Source: a virus
DNA: 33,396 nucleotides
Virus record (IMG/VR): IMGVR_UViG_3300037961_000180
Span: 1 to 33,396 of that record
Direction: 5' to 3' (one strand)
Positions 1 through 6,480 of this stretch are shown one piece after another. Positions within the stretch are counted from its first letter, which is position 1. Each line of letters starts with the position of its first letter. The position numbers and the translations under genes were made by a program. The notes below the pieces were generated by a model. The model saw only the letters and a program-made list of their open reading frames with translations, ran no database searches and was not told the DNA's origin.

Positions 1-129
1 ATCATCAATTGAGTTTAATTTGTCGGCAAACGTTAGCAACGGTTTTATTTGGCTATCACCATGCGGATAAACTTTCGCTTTGCCCTCATTTATTTTTGTC
101 TGCAAACTCTTAGAAAAATTTTTTTTCAT
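1..129 (-). CDS. Unknown protein, N-terminal part (cut by window edge)
   Basis: An ATG at 129 on the minus strand opens a frame that stays open for all 43 codons to the window edge. The product begins MKKNFSKSLQTKINEGKAKV and continues YPHGDSQIKPLL; it is Lys-rich and hydrophilic, with no signal peptide or membrane segment. I do not recognise the family. It lies downstream of the primase-helicase in the same orientation and may be the next replication-block gene. There is no clear Shine-Dalgarno site; the bases before the ATG are A-rich and an inverted repeat starts 18 bases upstream, so the exact start is uncertain. The plus-strand frame over the same bases is AT-rich, low in complexity and less convincing. 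Confidence 0.45.
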   Translation of the reverse strand, partial: MKKNFSKSLQTKINEGKAKVYPHGDSQIKPLLTFADKLNSIDD

Positions 130-146
130 TTTTTCGCTAATATTTA

Positions 147-235
147 TACTACTAATACTAAACCTAGGGTGTTTAGTATAGTAGTAGTCATTAATATTTA
201 TATTCATTATTACTACTATTATATACTAAAACTAC
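147..235. repeat. AT-rich inverted and direct repeats (possible operator, promoter or origin)
   Basis: In the AT-rich non-coding stretch 130-286, TACTACTAATACTAAAC (147-163) is followed by its near-perfect reverse complement at 171-186 around a 7-base loop. The centre contains the palindrome CCTAGG. The arms differ by one extra A. A third copy, direct with respect to the first but with a 5-base insertion, lies at 211-232. On the minus strand the third copy contains TATAAT. The region separates the primase-helicase stop from the truncated gene at the left edge, so it could be a promoter or operator for that gene, or an iteron-like origin element. Nothing else was seen in 130-286. Confidence 0.45.
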
Positions 236-286
236 TTTTTTCATACCGTAACCCTTTGTTTTTATTACATTTGCATTTTAGTATGT

Positions 287-2176
287 CTAAAACGCTTCCT
301 TTGCTCTGCCGTCTTTATCAGTAAACCAGATTTTACCCTCATTTATGGCAATATGACCGCCACCTAGCAGCCCATCCACAGCCTGCTTATATGTTTGTGA
401 AGGATTAGCCACGCCTGCCAATTTGCCTTTAAAGTGATCTTTGATTGTTTCTTCATCTATGCACCAATACTTGCCGCTTGTCGGCCACCCTGCGCCGCTT
501 GGGTTTGGTTTGCCTATATTTTCGCCGCGCAACTGGTAGAACACCTCTTTAAACAGCTTTTGATTTTTGCCAGTTATGCGAGATTTAACGTTTTCTTCCA
601 TTTCTTCTGGTGTCGCTTCACGAATAACGCATGTTGTAACCTGATCGCCGTCTGCGTCTTCTCCAAGCTCAATCACTTGCAGAATAAAATTAATTTCTGC
701 GCCTGTTTCTATGTCACGTTGTTTTGTAGCTCTTGCGGTTCTAATGCGCGTTTCATCGTCGAATGAAAGCTCAATTTCAGTATCGCAGGCGGCGCGTAAA
801 GAGCTTGCCCCGCGAGCGCCGCGAGATGTGTCTTTGCCTGAGTGGTGAACAAGCATAATGTGAATACCTGTTTTTTCTCTAATTAGGTCTAGTCCTGCGA
901 TTAGTTTTGACATTGCTGAATTGTCATTTTCGTCCATGTTACCCAGAGCCGTTGCCCTGGATAGTGTGTCAATCACCATCATAGACACTTGACCACGTTT
1001 CTTGCTTATTTCTTTGATGATAGCTTCGACTTTTGCAATGTCTTCCTCTGCATCATATAGATTAATTGGGCTTGGTCTGACTGCTAAATCAACGTCTGTA
1101 TAATCTGGATATTTTTCTCGCAGTGCTACCATTCTATTTTGAAACGCTGCGCCGCCTTCAGTAGCGAGATATAACACACTGCCTTTGTTGATTCTGTTGC
1201 CCATCCATTCCCTGCCTGCGGCTATGTGATAGGCTAAACTCATGCAGAAAAATGATTTACCTACGTTAGATGGTCCAAACACCACGCTAATTGAGTTTTC
1301 TGCAAGCCAACCTTTAGCAATGTATTTGTTATCTAGTTGCGGCTTGGCTTGATCTGGAAAGATAACTTCGTCCAATAGATTGCGCGGTTTAAGTGCTTTA
1401 CGAGTAAACTCGATGCCACGAGCAAGCCAGACATCATTCCAGTCATAGCCTTCTGTGTCTGGTAATATGCTTTCAACGCCATGATCTGTGAAAGCTTTTT
1501 GACAAGCTGCCCTACCTGCTTCGTCGTTATCGCCTGCTATGATTAATGTGACTTCTGGTTTTACTTCTTTTATTTCTTGAATAACGTTTGTGATATTGCT
1601 GGCGTTAAGTGCATGAATAACGGGTTTACCTGTTGCTTCTGTGCATACGCAAGCATTTGCCCAACCTTCAGTTATGTAGGCAAAGTCTTTAATTGGTCCA
1701 TTTACGACTGAAAAACAACCTTTGTATTGCAGACCAAAATTAAATTTTTTTCCGCCGTCTTCATCAATAAACTGACTGCCTTGTCTTTTGCCTGTTTTAT
1801 CTATGATGGGTATGACTAGATCACCTTCATCTATTTCTGCATTATGTTGTTTGATTTTTTTTCGCGTTAGATATGGGTGAAGCTCTTCCTGTTCTGGAAA
1901 GTGTACCACTGTTGCTGCCTCTGTTTTGTCTGGGTAAATTTTCATATCTCTAAGTATTTCAATTATTCTTTTCCAATCACCGCATTTTCTGCAATTGACC
2001 TTGAGTAACCCTTGATACTCGCTCAACCAAAACCGATCAACACCGCCACAGTTTGGGCAAGCTCCTTTATATTCGTTGCCATGCCGTTTTAAATTGAGTG
2101 AGCTTATGACTTGCGGCGCGTATTCACTATATATGGGGTCTGGATACTTGCCTTTATCAATACTTTGCGTTACCAT
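287..2176 (-). CDS. Primase-helicase fusion (zinc-finger/TOPRIM primase plus RecA-like ATPase)
   Basis: This 629-residue protein should unwind DNA and make primers at the phage fork. Visible parts, in order: a zinc-binding motif with C40, C43, C62 and C65 (CPNC, CRKC); a TOPRIM domain with ITEGWANA (E170) and AGDNDEAG (D216, D218); a RecA/RepA-like ATPase with Walker A GPSNVGKS (301-308), Walker B MMVIDTL (D403) and an HH-containing LVHHSGK segment at 442-448; and a 150-residue C-terminal part with no recognised motif. The fold order resembles T7 gp4 but the ATPase looks like the AAA_25/RepA group, as in many podovirus and satellite replicases. It follows the SSB gene with an 82-base gap holding a hairpin. 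The start is chosen from an AAGGGA-type site upstream of ATG 2176. Confidence 0.93.
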   Translation of the reverse strand: MVTQSIDKGKYPDPIYSEYAPQVISSLNLKRHGNEYKGACPNCGGVDRFWLSEYQGLLKVNCRKCGDWKRIIEILRDMKIYPDKTEAATVVHFPEQEELHPYLTRKKIKQHNAEIDEGDLVIPIIDKTGKRQGSQFIDEDGGKKFNFGLQYKGCFSVVNGPIKDFAYITEGWANACVCTEATGKPVIHALNASNITNVIQEIKEVKPEVTLIIAGDNDEAGRAACQKAFTDHGVESILPDTEGYDWNDVWLARGIEFTRKALKPRNLLDEVIFPDQAKPQLDNKYIAKGWLAENSISVVFGPSNVGKSFFCMSLAYHIAAGREWMGNRINKGSVLYLATEGGAAFQNRMVALREKYPDYTDVDLAVRPSPINLYDAEEDIAKVEAIIKEISKKRGQVSMMVIDTLSRATALGNMDENDNSAMSKLIAGLDLIREKTGIHIMLVHHSGKDTSRGARGASSLRAACDTEIELSFDDETRIRTARATKQRDIETGAEINFILQVIELGEDADGDQVTTCVIREATPEEMEENVKSRITGKNQKLFKEVFYQLRGENIGKPNPSGAGWPTSGKYWCIDEETIKDHFKGKLAGVANPSQTYKQAVDGLLGGGHIAINEGKIWFTDKDGRAKEAF

Positions 2177-2210
2177 TGCTCATGTATTCCCTTGTTTGAA
2201 TATGTTATGT

Positions 2211-2223
2211 TTTGTCTAATTAA
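2211..2223 (-). promoter_or_regulatory. Conserved TTAATTAGACAAA element in the gene leader
   Basis: The minus-strand 13-mer TTAATTAGACAAA lies in the leader of the primase-helicase gene and occurs again exactly at 2903-2915 in the leader of the SSB gene. At 2903-2915 it partly overlaps the upstream nuclease stop codon and leads directly into the SSB ribosome-binding site. It could be part of a processing site, a promoter or a shared translation enhancer. Only the repetition is directly seen. Confidence 0.35.
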
Positions 2224-2226
2224 GAC

Positions 2227-2256
2227 TGCCCCAGATTTAGGTCTGGGGCATTTTTT
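2227..2256 (+). terminator. Rho-independent-type terminator hairpin
   Basis: A perfect 9-bp stem TGCCCCAGA / TCTGGGGCA (2227-2235 and 2242-2250) with a 6-base loop is followed on the plus strand by six T. The T tract places it as a terminator for plus-strand (antisense) transcripts. In the minus direction, that of the flanking SSB and primase genes, the hairpin forms but is followed by GTCTTAATT, so it would be at most a weak attenuator. It fills most of the 82-base gap between those genes. Confidence 0.7.
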
Positions 2257-2258
2257 AT

Positions 2259-2891
2259 TTAAAATGGTATCTCGTCATCAAAGAAATCATTATTTGATTC
2301 GGACTTTGCAGGTGCAGCATCTTGTTTTGCAGGTGCAGCATCAGCAGCTTTATATCCGTCTGTGCTTTCGAATGGATCATTTTCTACACGATCTGCAAGT
2401 TCTTTGACCTGAACACCTTTAAGGCGCAATCCAACGCCAGACACAGCGCCCGTATTATATGCAAACAGTTGGCCCCAAACATTAACCTTACTGCCTGTTG
2501 TAAGCTCAAAGTCTTCAGGCAGTTTATTGCTGTCTGCATCTTTCTGCACAGGTGGCCTTGTTTTTTCGCCTGAGTACGCACCTTTTAGCTTTGCTTTACC
2601 TTGCGGCACACCGTCTATTTCTTTGTATGGTGTGTAGGTTGGTTCTGGTTTCCATTTGCGTTTGGTGTCAGCCTTTGCAGCTTCTTTGTAAACTTCTTTG
2701 ATTTTATCGAGAAACTCTTGAGCGTCTTGATTGCTCATTTCAAAGTCTAGCGTGTAAGCTGCGCCGTCATCTAGTGGGCTACATGGTGTAGTTTTGTTTT
2801 CCATTGTGTCAAACTTGTAAGTTTGATTTAGCCTTGGATATTTTGCCGTAACGTTTTCAAATACGACTTGATTTGTATTAAGCATTTTCAT
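2259..2891 (-). CDS. Single-stranded DNA-binding protein, T7 gp2.5-like
   Basis: A 210-residue protein, close to the 232 residues of T7 gp2.5. It probably coats single-stranded DNA at the fork and recruits partners through its tail. The middle (about 100-165) has OB-fold-like content, including KLKGAYSGEKTRPPV and GSKVNVWGQLFAYNTG. The end is a low-complexity Ala/Lys/Ser linker followed by an acidic tail closing in DDEIPF, with the terminal aromatic residue typical of this group. It sits between the exonuclease and the primase-helicase. The ATG at 2891 follows an AAGGAG-type site at good spacing. A second Met two codons on is an alternative start. Confidence 0.9.
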   Translation of the reverse strand: MKMLNTNQVVFENVTAKYPRLNQTYKFDTMENKTTPCSPLDDGAAYTLDFEMSNQDAQEFLDKIKEVYKEAAKADTKRKWKPEPTYTPYKEIDGVPQGKAKLKGAYSGEKTRPPVQKDADSNKLPEDFELTTGSKVNVWGQLFAYNTGAVSGVGLRLKGVQVKELADRVENDPFESTDGYKAADAAPAKQDAAPAKSESNNDFFDDEIPF

Positions 2892-2911
2892 TGTTATACT
2901 CCTTTGTCTAA

Positions 2912-3742
2912 TTAAAATGCTGCATCTTCCATGTCATCTTCTAGCCATGCAGGAAGATGTACTTGGTTGATTTCGGGCCAACCTGTAGAAAAGTCTTGAG
3001 ATGATTCAGCATGCTTCATCTTTTCTAAAGTTTGGATCATTCTTTTTTCTGCGTGCTTAATATATATTTCTGAAAGCACATGAACGCCTACCGCATAGGG
3101 CGGCGTTTTTTCTATTGCGACTAGGTACATCTCTGAGCATGGCAAGTTAGCACAGCGCATAGTGTGCAAGTAGAATGCTATTTGCAGATCATAGTTATAC
3201 TTGCGTAGCTCTCGCTGAAAGCCATTAGGCGAAGCATCATGCGTTGTTTTAATGTCAAGTATTTCGCCTTTGCCTTTGTCATCTTTCGGAACAAGTAAAC
3301 CATCTGGTCTACACTTAATAAGCATTCCTGTCTTTTTGCAGCGCGTAAATATACTAGCTTCTGATATAAAATTTTTGTTGCTGATTTTGCTGCGTAAAAA
3401 CTCTGAGTTAAACAGTGCGCTTTCTGCTATTTCCAAAGCTGTGTCATAGTCGCGCTCTGTTAATAATATTTTGCCTTGCTGCTCTGCTTGCTGCTTGGCT
3501 TCCTTCCATTTATTGCCGCGCCTATCTGATGGACCACGCACAACGGCTTGCTTTTCGTATTCTAGGATTAGCGAATGCACAGCCTTACCCATCTCCAGGG
3601 TTGGGCTTTCTTTATATTCTTGACCTACCCAGTGTAGCAGGGATTTGCCGTAGACTGTTTTGACATCACTGCTTGAGATGTGCGGATGCTTTTTCTTATC
3701 GTGATACTCGTAGTCAGGCATCTCGTAATCAATGTTTGTCAT
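2912..3742 (-). CDS. PD-(D/E)XK exonuclease, RecB/RecE-like
   Basis: A 276-residue nuclease, probably degrading double-stranded DNA for recombination or host DNA breakdown. With the start at 3742, the RecB-type motifs are GKAVHSLILE (52-61, with H56), RPDGL (D147), GEILDIKTT (D163, K165) and LQIAFYL (Gln and Tyr of the QxxxY motif). This arrangement matches the phage DUF3799-type PD-(D/E)XK group. The frame extends to 3802, but MTNIDYE at 3742 has AAGGGA eight bases upstream and overlaps the previous gene by only 14 bases. ATG 3763 is a second possibility. The neighbouring SSB and resolvase-like genes support a recombination role. No annealing protein was recognised beside it. Confidence 0.88.
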   Translation of the reverse strand: MTNIDYEMPDYEYHDKKKHPHISSSDVKTVYGKSLLHWVGQEYKESPTLEMGKAVHSLILEYEKQAVVRGPSDRRGNKWKEAKQQAEQQGKILLTERDYDTALEIAESALFNSEFLRSKISNKNFISEASIFTRCKKTGMLIKCRPDGLLVPKDDKGKGEILDIKTTHDASPNGFQRELRKYNYDLQIAFYLHTMRCANLPCSEMYLVAIEKTPPYAVGVHVLSEIYIKHAEKRMIQTLEKMKHAESSQDFSTGWPEINQVHLPAWLEDDMEDAAF

Positions 3743-4133
3743 TCCAGTGTTCCCTTGCGACATAGACGAAGCCTTCCCAGTCCATCCTAATTTTTTCATC
3801 ATGTAAAGCGCCGTCTTTCATTAAATGCTCCAGACGCATAACAACTGTTATGGGTTGTCTGTCGTACTTATAGATAAGCACTGGCTCTTTACTTGCTGCG
3901 TTTGCAGCTTTCTCTACTTGATCCCACCAAGCTTTTTGATAGGTGTGACCTTTGCCTGCATAGCGTTTGCATTCGATAACATAAGGCCAACTTTCGTCGC
4001 TTACCACTATGTCTCCATGATCTGCTGCACGATATTGCTCTATATCGCGTTTTGCTTTTATGCCTAGATCAAGTTCCAATGCTCTACAAATATCTCGCTC
4101 GAAGCCTGCCCCTTTGTTACGACTGTTGACCAT
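3729..4133 (-). CDS. PD-(D/E)XK endonuclease, Holliday-junction-resolvase-like
   Basis: A 134-residue protein starting MVNSRNKGAGFERDICRAL. The basic N-terminal box followed by an E12-containing helix, then GDIVV (D41) and YVIECKRYA (E54, K56), is the catalytic order of Hjc-like and other small PD-(D/E)XK resolvases. It probably cuts branched DNA during replication or before packaging. The frame runs up to a TTG at 4169; ATG 4148 and ATG 4133 are both possible. I chose 4133 because related proteins usually start just before the NSR(x)KG box. It overlaps the upstream ribbon-helix-helix gene by 17 bases and the exonuclease by 14, so the three are one operon. The exact substrate cannot be read from the sequence. 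Confidence 0.75.
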   Translation of the reverse strand: MVNSRNKGAGFERDICRALELDLGIKAKRDIEQYRAADHGDIVVSDESWPYVIECKRYAGKGHTYQKAWWDQVEKAANAASKEPVLIYKYDRQPITVVMRLEHLMKDGALHDEKIRMDWEGFVYVAREHWNDKH

Positions 4134-4284
4134 CAACACGTTCGCCATGTTCTTGCAGATGTAAAACAATCGCGTCTTCTATTGCTTTTGATTTGCTCAG
4201 TCGATTCGCCTTTGCAAAATCTTTAATCGCCTCGTTAACATCATCTCGCAGATGTATCAGAACGGGCTTTATTTCATTAGTCAT
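4117..4284 (-). CDS. Ribbon-helix-helix (CopG/Arc-like) small DNA-binding protein
   Basis: A 55-codon gene with ATG at 4284 and a very good GGAG ribosome-binding site six bases upstream. The product reads KPVLIHL (strand), DDVNEAIKDFAKANRL (helix 1), then SKSKAIEDAIVLHLQEHG (turn and helix 2). This is the beta-alpha-alpha pattern and length of ribbon-helix-helix repressors. Such proteins act as dimers, putting paired strands into the major groove at short repeated sites. It is the first gene of the minus-strand block and starts about 20 bases from the divergent promoter, where AATATC occurs three times, so autoregulation and control of the plus-strand operon are reasonable inferences. A nuclease-associated role is the alternative, since it overlaps the resolvase-like gene. 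Confidence 0.75.
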   Translation of the reverse strand: MTNEIKPVLIHLRDDVNEAIKDFAKANRLSKSKAIEDAIVLHLQEHGERVDGQQS

Positions 4285-4305
4285 TTTGTTCTCCGTAAAA
4301 ATAGT

Positions 4306-4338
4306 TTGACAATATCTAGCTAATATAATATCAATATC
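4306..4338 (+). promoter_or_regulatory. Divergent early promoter region with AATATC repeats
   Basis: A consensus -35 TTGACA lies at 4306-4311. TATAAT at 4324-4329 leaves a 12-base spacer, which is short; TATCAA at 4329-4334 gives 17. The hexamer AATATC occurs at 4311-4316, 4327-4332 and 4333-4338, overlapping these elements. This is a plausible operator for the ribbon-helix-helix protein encoded immediately to the left. The only intergenic space between the divergent operons is 4285-4362, so the minus-strand promoter must be here too, though I could not fix its hexamers. Confidence 0.5.
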
Positions 4339-4362
4339 GTGTCAATAGCAATGGGAGTTATT

Positions 4363-4545
4363 ATGACAAAACTAGAAAAATACTCAAAGGCGTATTATTG
4401 CGCCGCTTCGAATGCGGAGGCGCTTCGTGCTTTTGCAGAAACTTTTGGATCGAAAAACCCTGCACTTCTACATGTTGTGGAGGATGTTTGTAGATCAATA
4501 GACTTAATGGACAAATACATAATGGAGAATAGAAATGGCTATTAA
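4363..4545 (+). CDS. Small unknown protein, first gene of plus-strand operon
   Basis: A 60-residue protein beginning MTKLEKYSKAYYCAASNAEA. It is predicted largely helical, with a Tyr/Ala-rich N-terminal part and a C-terminal amphipathic stretch around VVEDVCRSIDLMDKYI. The frame is open back to a GTG at 4339, but the ATG at 4363 has GGGAG at good spacing and leaves room for the promoter. It overlaps the next gene by 11 bases, so the two are translationally linked. No family recognised. As the leading gene of an early operon it could be a host-takeover protein, but nothing in the sequence shows that. Confidence 0.65.
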   Translation: MTKLEKYSKAYYCAASNAEALRAFAETFGSKNPALLHVVEDVCRSIDLMDKYIMENRNGY

Positions 4546-5317
4546 AAAAGCACCATCAGCAACTACACTAGAAATTCAACCACTTAAGCAAGGTCGCGTT
4601 AAATTACGCATGATGGGTACAACCCCATTGTATTTTAACAGCATGAGCAGCAAAGCCATGCGTGACTTGTTGGTTGGTGCAGGCAAAAAGACGGCTGCAC
4701 AAAAGAAAGAGATTAAACACAATCCAGAACAAGAGTTTCGTGAGAGTGTTTATAAAAAGCAACATGGCGAGACATTGCTATGCTTTCCTGCACCTGGGGT
4801 AAAAGGTGCAATGGCAACAGCAGCATTAGAGACAGACGGTATTACTAAGTCTAGTGTGCAACGTCTTATCTTTTTGCCAGAAACACACATTCAGATTTGG
4901 GGTAAGCCTCAGTTAAAGATTGATGTTGTTAGGTCTGCTGACATGAACAAGACGCCAGACATGCGTACAAGAGCATACTTGCCGCGCTGGTGTGCAGAGG
5001 TAGATATAGCCTTTGTGCAGCCCACGTTGTCTGTATATTCTATTGCGTCACTGTTAACCAATGCAGGATCAGTGGTTGGCATAGGTGACTTTAGACAAGA
5101 GAAGGGTCGTGGTTCATTTGGTTGTTTTCATGTTTTGACAGAAGACAGTATGGGCGACTACCAAGAGGATTGGGATAGTCTGATGCTTGAAGCTCGTGAT
5201 GTCCAACAAGAGGCATTAGACAATCCTGAGTGCGCTGATCCAGACACAGAAAGTCTAATGCAGTTTATGCAGGAAGAGCGTGCAAGGCGTGACATTACAC
5301 TTGTTGCGGCAGAATAA
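4535..5317 (+). CDS. Conserved phage protein, possible RAMP-like fold
   Basis: A 260-residue protein. After a basic N-terminus come MMGTTPLYFNSM (26-37), an acidic/basic linker, LLCFPAPGVKGAMATAAL (81-98), and a long central section ending in a Gly-rich loop, AGSVVGIGDFRQEKGRGSFG (177-196), before a variable acidic tail. From memory, proteins of this pattern (TPL box, F-P-x-x-G-x-K-x-A box, GxGxxRxxKGxGxFG loop) recur in many proteobacterial phages without an assigned role. The Pro-Gly-x-Lys-Gly-Ala box plus the late Gly-rich loop is reminiscent of RAMP (Cas5/6/7-type) RNA-binding folds. That is inference from motif shape only; a single-strand annealing or other nucleic-acid-binding role is equally possible. 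It is followed directly by a hairpin and the pentamer array. Confidence 0.7.
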   Translation: MAIKKAPSATTLEIQPLKQGRVKLRMMGTTPLYFNSMSSKAMRDLLVGAGKKTAAQKKEIKHNPEQEFRESVYKKQHGETLLCFPAPGVKGAMATAALETDGITKSSVQRLIFLPETHIQIWGKPQLKIDVVRSADMNKTPDMRTRAYLPRWCAEVDIAFVQPTLSVYSIASLLTNAGSVVGIGDFRQEKGRGSFGCFHVLTEDSMGDYQEDWDSLMLEARDVQQEALDNPECADPDTESLMQFMQEERARRDITLVAAE

Positions 5318-5321
5318 AGAG

Positions 5322-5339
5322 TGGGGCAGCAATGCCCCA
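5322..5339 (+). terminator. GNRA-loop hairpin after the possible RAMP-like gene
   Basis: TGGGGCA / TGCCCCA form a 7-bp stem (5322-5328 and 5333-5339) closed by a GCAA tetraloop, a very stable GNRA type. It starts four bases after the upstream stop codon. The downstream bases ATTCATTTGG are only partly T-rich, so it may be a weak terminator, an mRNA 3'-end stabiliser or an upstream border of the pentamer array. The stem core GGGGCA is shared with the hairpins at 2227 and 9893. Confidence 0.55.
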
Positions 5340-5345
5340 TTCATT

Positions 5346-5745
5346 TGGTCAAGGTTAGTCGGTCATGTCGGGGTATGGTCCAGGTGAGTCGGGGTGAGCT
5401 TTGGTAAGTTTGGGCGGTCGAGTCATGTTAAGTTCGGGTTTGCTTAGTTGCGTTCGGTTAAGGCGGTCAAGTCGGGGCGGGGTGATGTACGGTACGGCGT
5501 GTTACGTTAAGTCGGGTTCAGGCGGTCATGGTGATGAACGGTTTGGCATTGCGTGGCGCTTTATGGTCAAGTCGGTCAAGTCGGGGTGTCGTTAGTTATG
5601 TTATGTTACGTTAGCTTAAGGCGGTCATGTCGGGGTTCGGTAGGGTACGTTTCGGTCAGTTATGGTCTGGCGGTTTAGGTGCGGCTGGTCACGTTACGTC
5701 TTTGTGCGGTCCGTTACGTTTTGGCTGGGCGCGGCAGGGCGGTCA
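5346..5745 (+). repeat. Non-coding array of degenerate G/T-rich pentamers
   Basis: This 400-base gap between two conserved early genes holds no convincing gene. It shows a 5-base rhythm in which G followed by T or G recurs at each step while the other positions vary. Consecutive units near 5590 read GTTAT GTTAT GTTAC GTTAG; near 5410-5460 they fit NNGTT. The phase slips a few times, so about 80 units are present. Within it the 13-mer GGTCA(A/T)GTCGGGG occurs at 5361, 5465, 5574 and 5623, with a truncated copy at 5565. In bases 5401-5460, 45 of 60 are G or T. Possible roles: replication start through an R-loop or G-rich strand, a structured leader RNA, or a nucleoprotein binding platform. Confidence 0.75.
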
Positions 5746-5764
5746 AATTAAAAGGAGTAAAATT

Positions 5765-6262
5765 ATGGCTGGATTTAAAAAGAAAGATAGACAGAGAATA
5801 ATAGATGAATACTTAGCGGCAACGGGTAAAAACATGTTTCACCCTGCTGAGTTTGTAGACTGGTTAAAAGACAAGCCAGAGCATGAAGCGTATGATTTGT
5901 TTTATTCTATGAACGATGAAGACGCAGCTAGGCAATGGCGTGTGCAAATGGCAAGGCAAATGGCAAGCGGTTTGCGTATTGTTGTGAATCATTCTGATCC
6001 AGATCAAAAGACTGTTAACATAACGGTACGAGAGTATCCTGCATTTGTTAGTCCTGCGAAAGATCGTAGGCAGGGCGGTGGTTATCATGCTTTTGATCCA
6101 GATGATGAAATATTGCAGCAAGAGTTGCGTAGACAAGCTGCGGTAGGATTGGCATCATGGCTAAACCGATACCGTGGTTGCGCTGAAAATATTGGCTTGG
6201 ATATGCAGCCAATTGAAAGTATTGCAGAGGTCTTACGAGGTGTAGAAGAAGACGCCGCTTAA
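5765..6262 (+). CDS. Conserved phage protein of unknown function
   Basis: A 165-residue soluble protein beginning MAGFKKKDRQRIIDEYLA. It contains EFVDWLKDKPEHEAYDLF (about 34-51), a helix rich in Arg (ARQWRVQMARQMASG), the strand segment VNITVREYPAFVSP, then RRQGGGYHAFDPDDEILQQELRRQAAVGLASWLNRYRG. I recall similar proteins in other phages near homologues of the 4535-5317 protein, but no function is known to me. The frame is open upstream through the pentamer array. The ATG at 5765 is chosen because AAAAGGAG lies just before it and the upstream translation is low-complexity. Its position immediately after the array makes it the best candidate, with the 4535-5317 protein, for acting on the array. 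Confidence 0.8.
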   Translation: MAGFKKKDRQRIIDEYLAATGKNMFHPAEFVDWLKDKPEHEAYDLFYSMNDEDAARQWRVQMARQMASGLRIVVNHSDPDQKTVNITVREYPAFVSPAKDRRQGGGYHAFDPDDEILQQELRRQAAVGLASWLNRYRGCAENIGLDMQPIESIAEVLRGVEEDAA

Positions 6263-6276
6263 ATAGGTATTATGTA

Positions 6277-6480
6277 ATGAAGTGCAAAACGTGTAATAAT
6301 AAAAAATATATTGAGGTAGAAGTAACGTATCCAGTGTCGTTCTTACCAGGGGTTGGTTACGTTTCTAAGGAAAGACAACCATGTAAGGAGTGTAGTAATG
6401 GCAGAGATTACTCCAGCAGATCAAGCAATGCTGAAGCACCTACGTCAGATGGTGGATCGATTGCAGGACGAAGAGTTTAG
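6277..6480 (+). CDS. Small zinc-ribbon-like protein
   Basis: A 67-residue protein with CKTC (3-6) and CKEC (36-39), the two CxxC knuckles of a zinc ribbon, separated by about 30 residues rich in hydrophobic strand formers (YIEVEVTYPVSFLPGVGYV). The last 27 residues are Ser/Gly/Arg-rich and overlap the next gene, so they are probably a disordered tail under constraint from the other frame. The ATG at 6277 follows a weak TAGGT site. Such proteins may bind nucleic acid or act as structural zinc sites; nothing more specific is visible. Confidence 0.65.
   Translation: MKCKTCNNKKYIEVEVTYPVSFLPGVGYVSKERQPCKECSNGRDYSSRSSNAEAPTSDGGSIAGRRV

Noticed and set aside
49-324. Plus-strand open frame of 91 codons
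   Set aside because: AT-rich, repetitive Tyr/Phe/Ile translation across the inverted repeats, no ribosome-binding site, and antisense to the better-supported minus-strand gene start at 129.
5346-5745. CRISPR array
   Set aside because: No constant repeat of 20 or more bases with unique spacers; the repeated 13-mer is unevenly spaced and the basic period is 5.
5401-5764. Frames through the pentamer array, including extension of the 5765 gene to 5627
   Set aside because: The translations are low-complexity Gly/Arg/Ser/Val products of the G/T-rich repeat, without ribosome-binding sites; ATG 5765 has a strong one.
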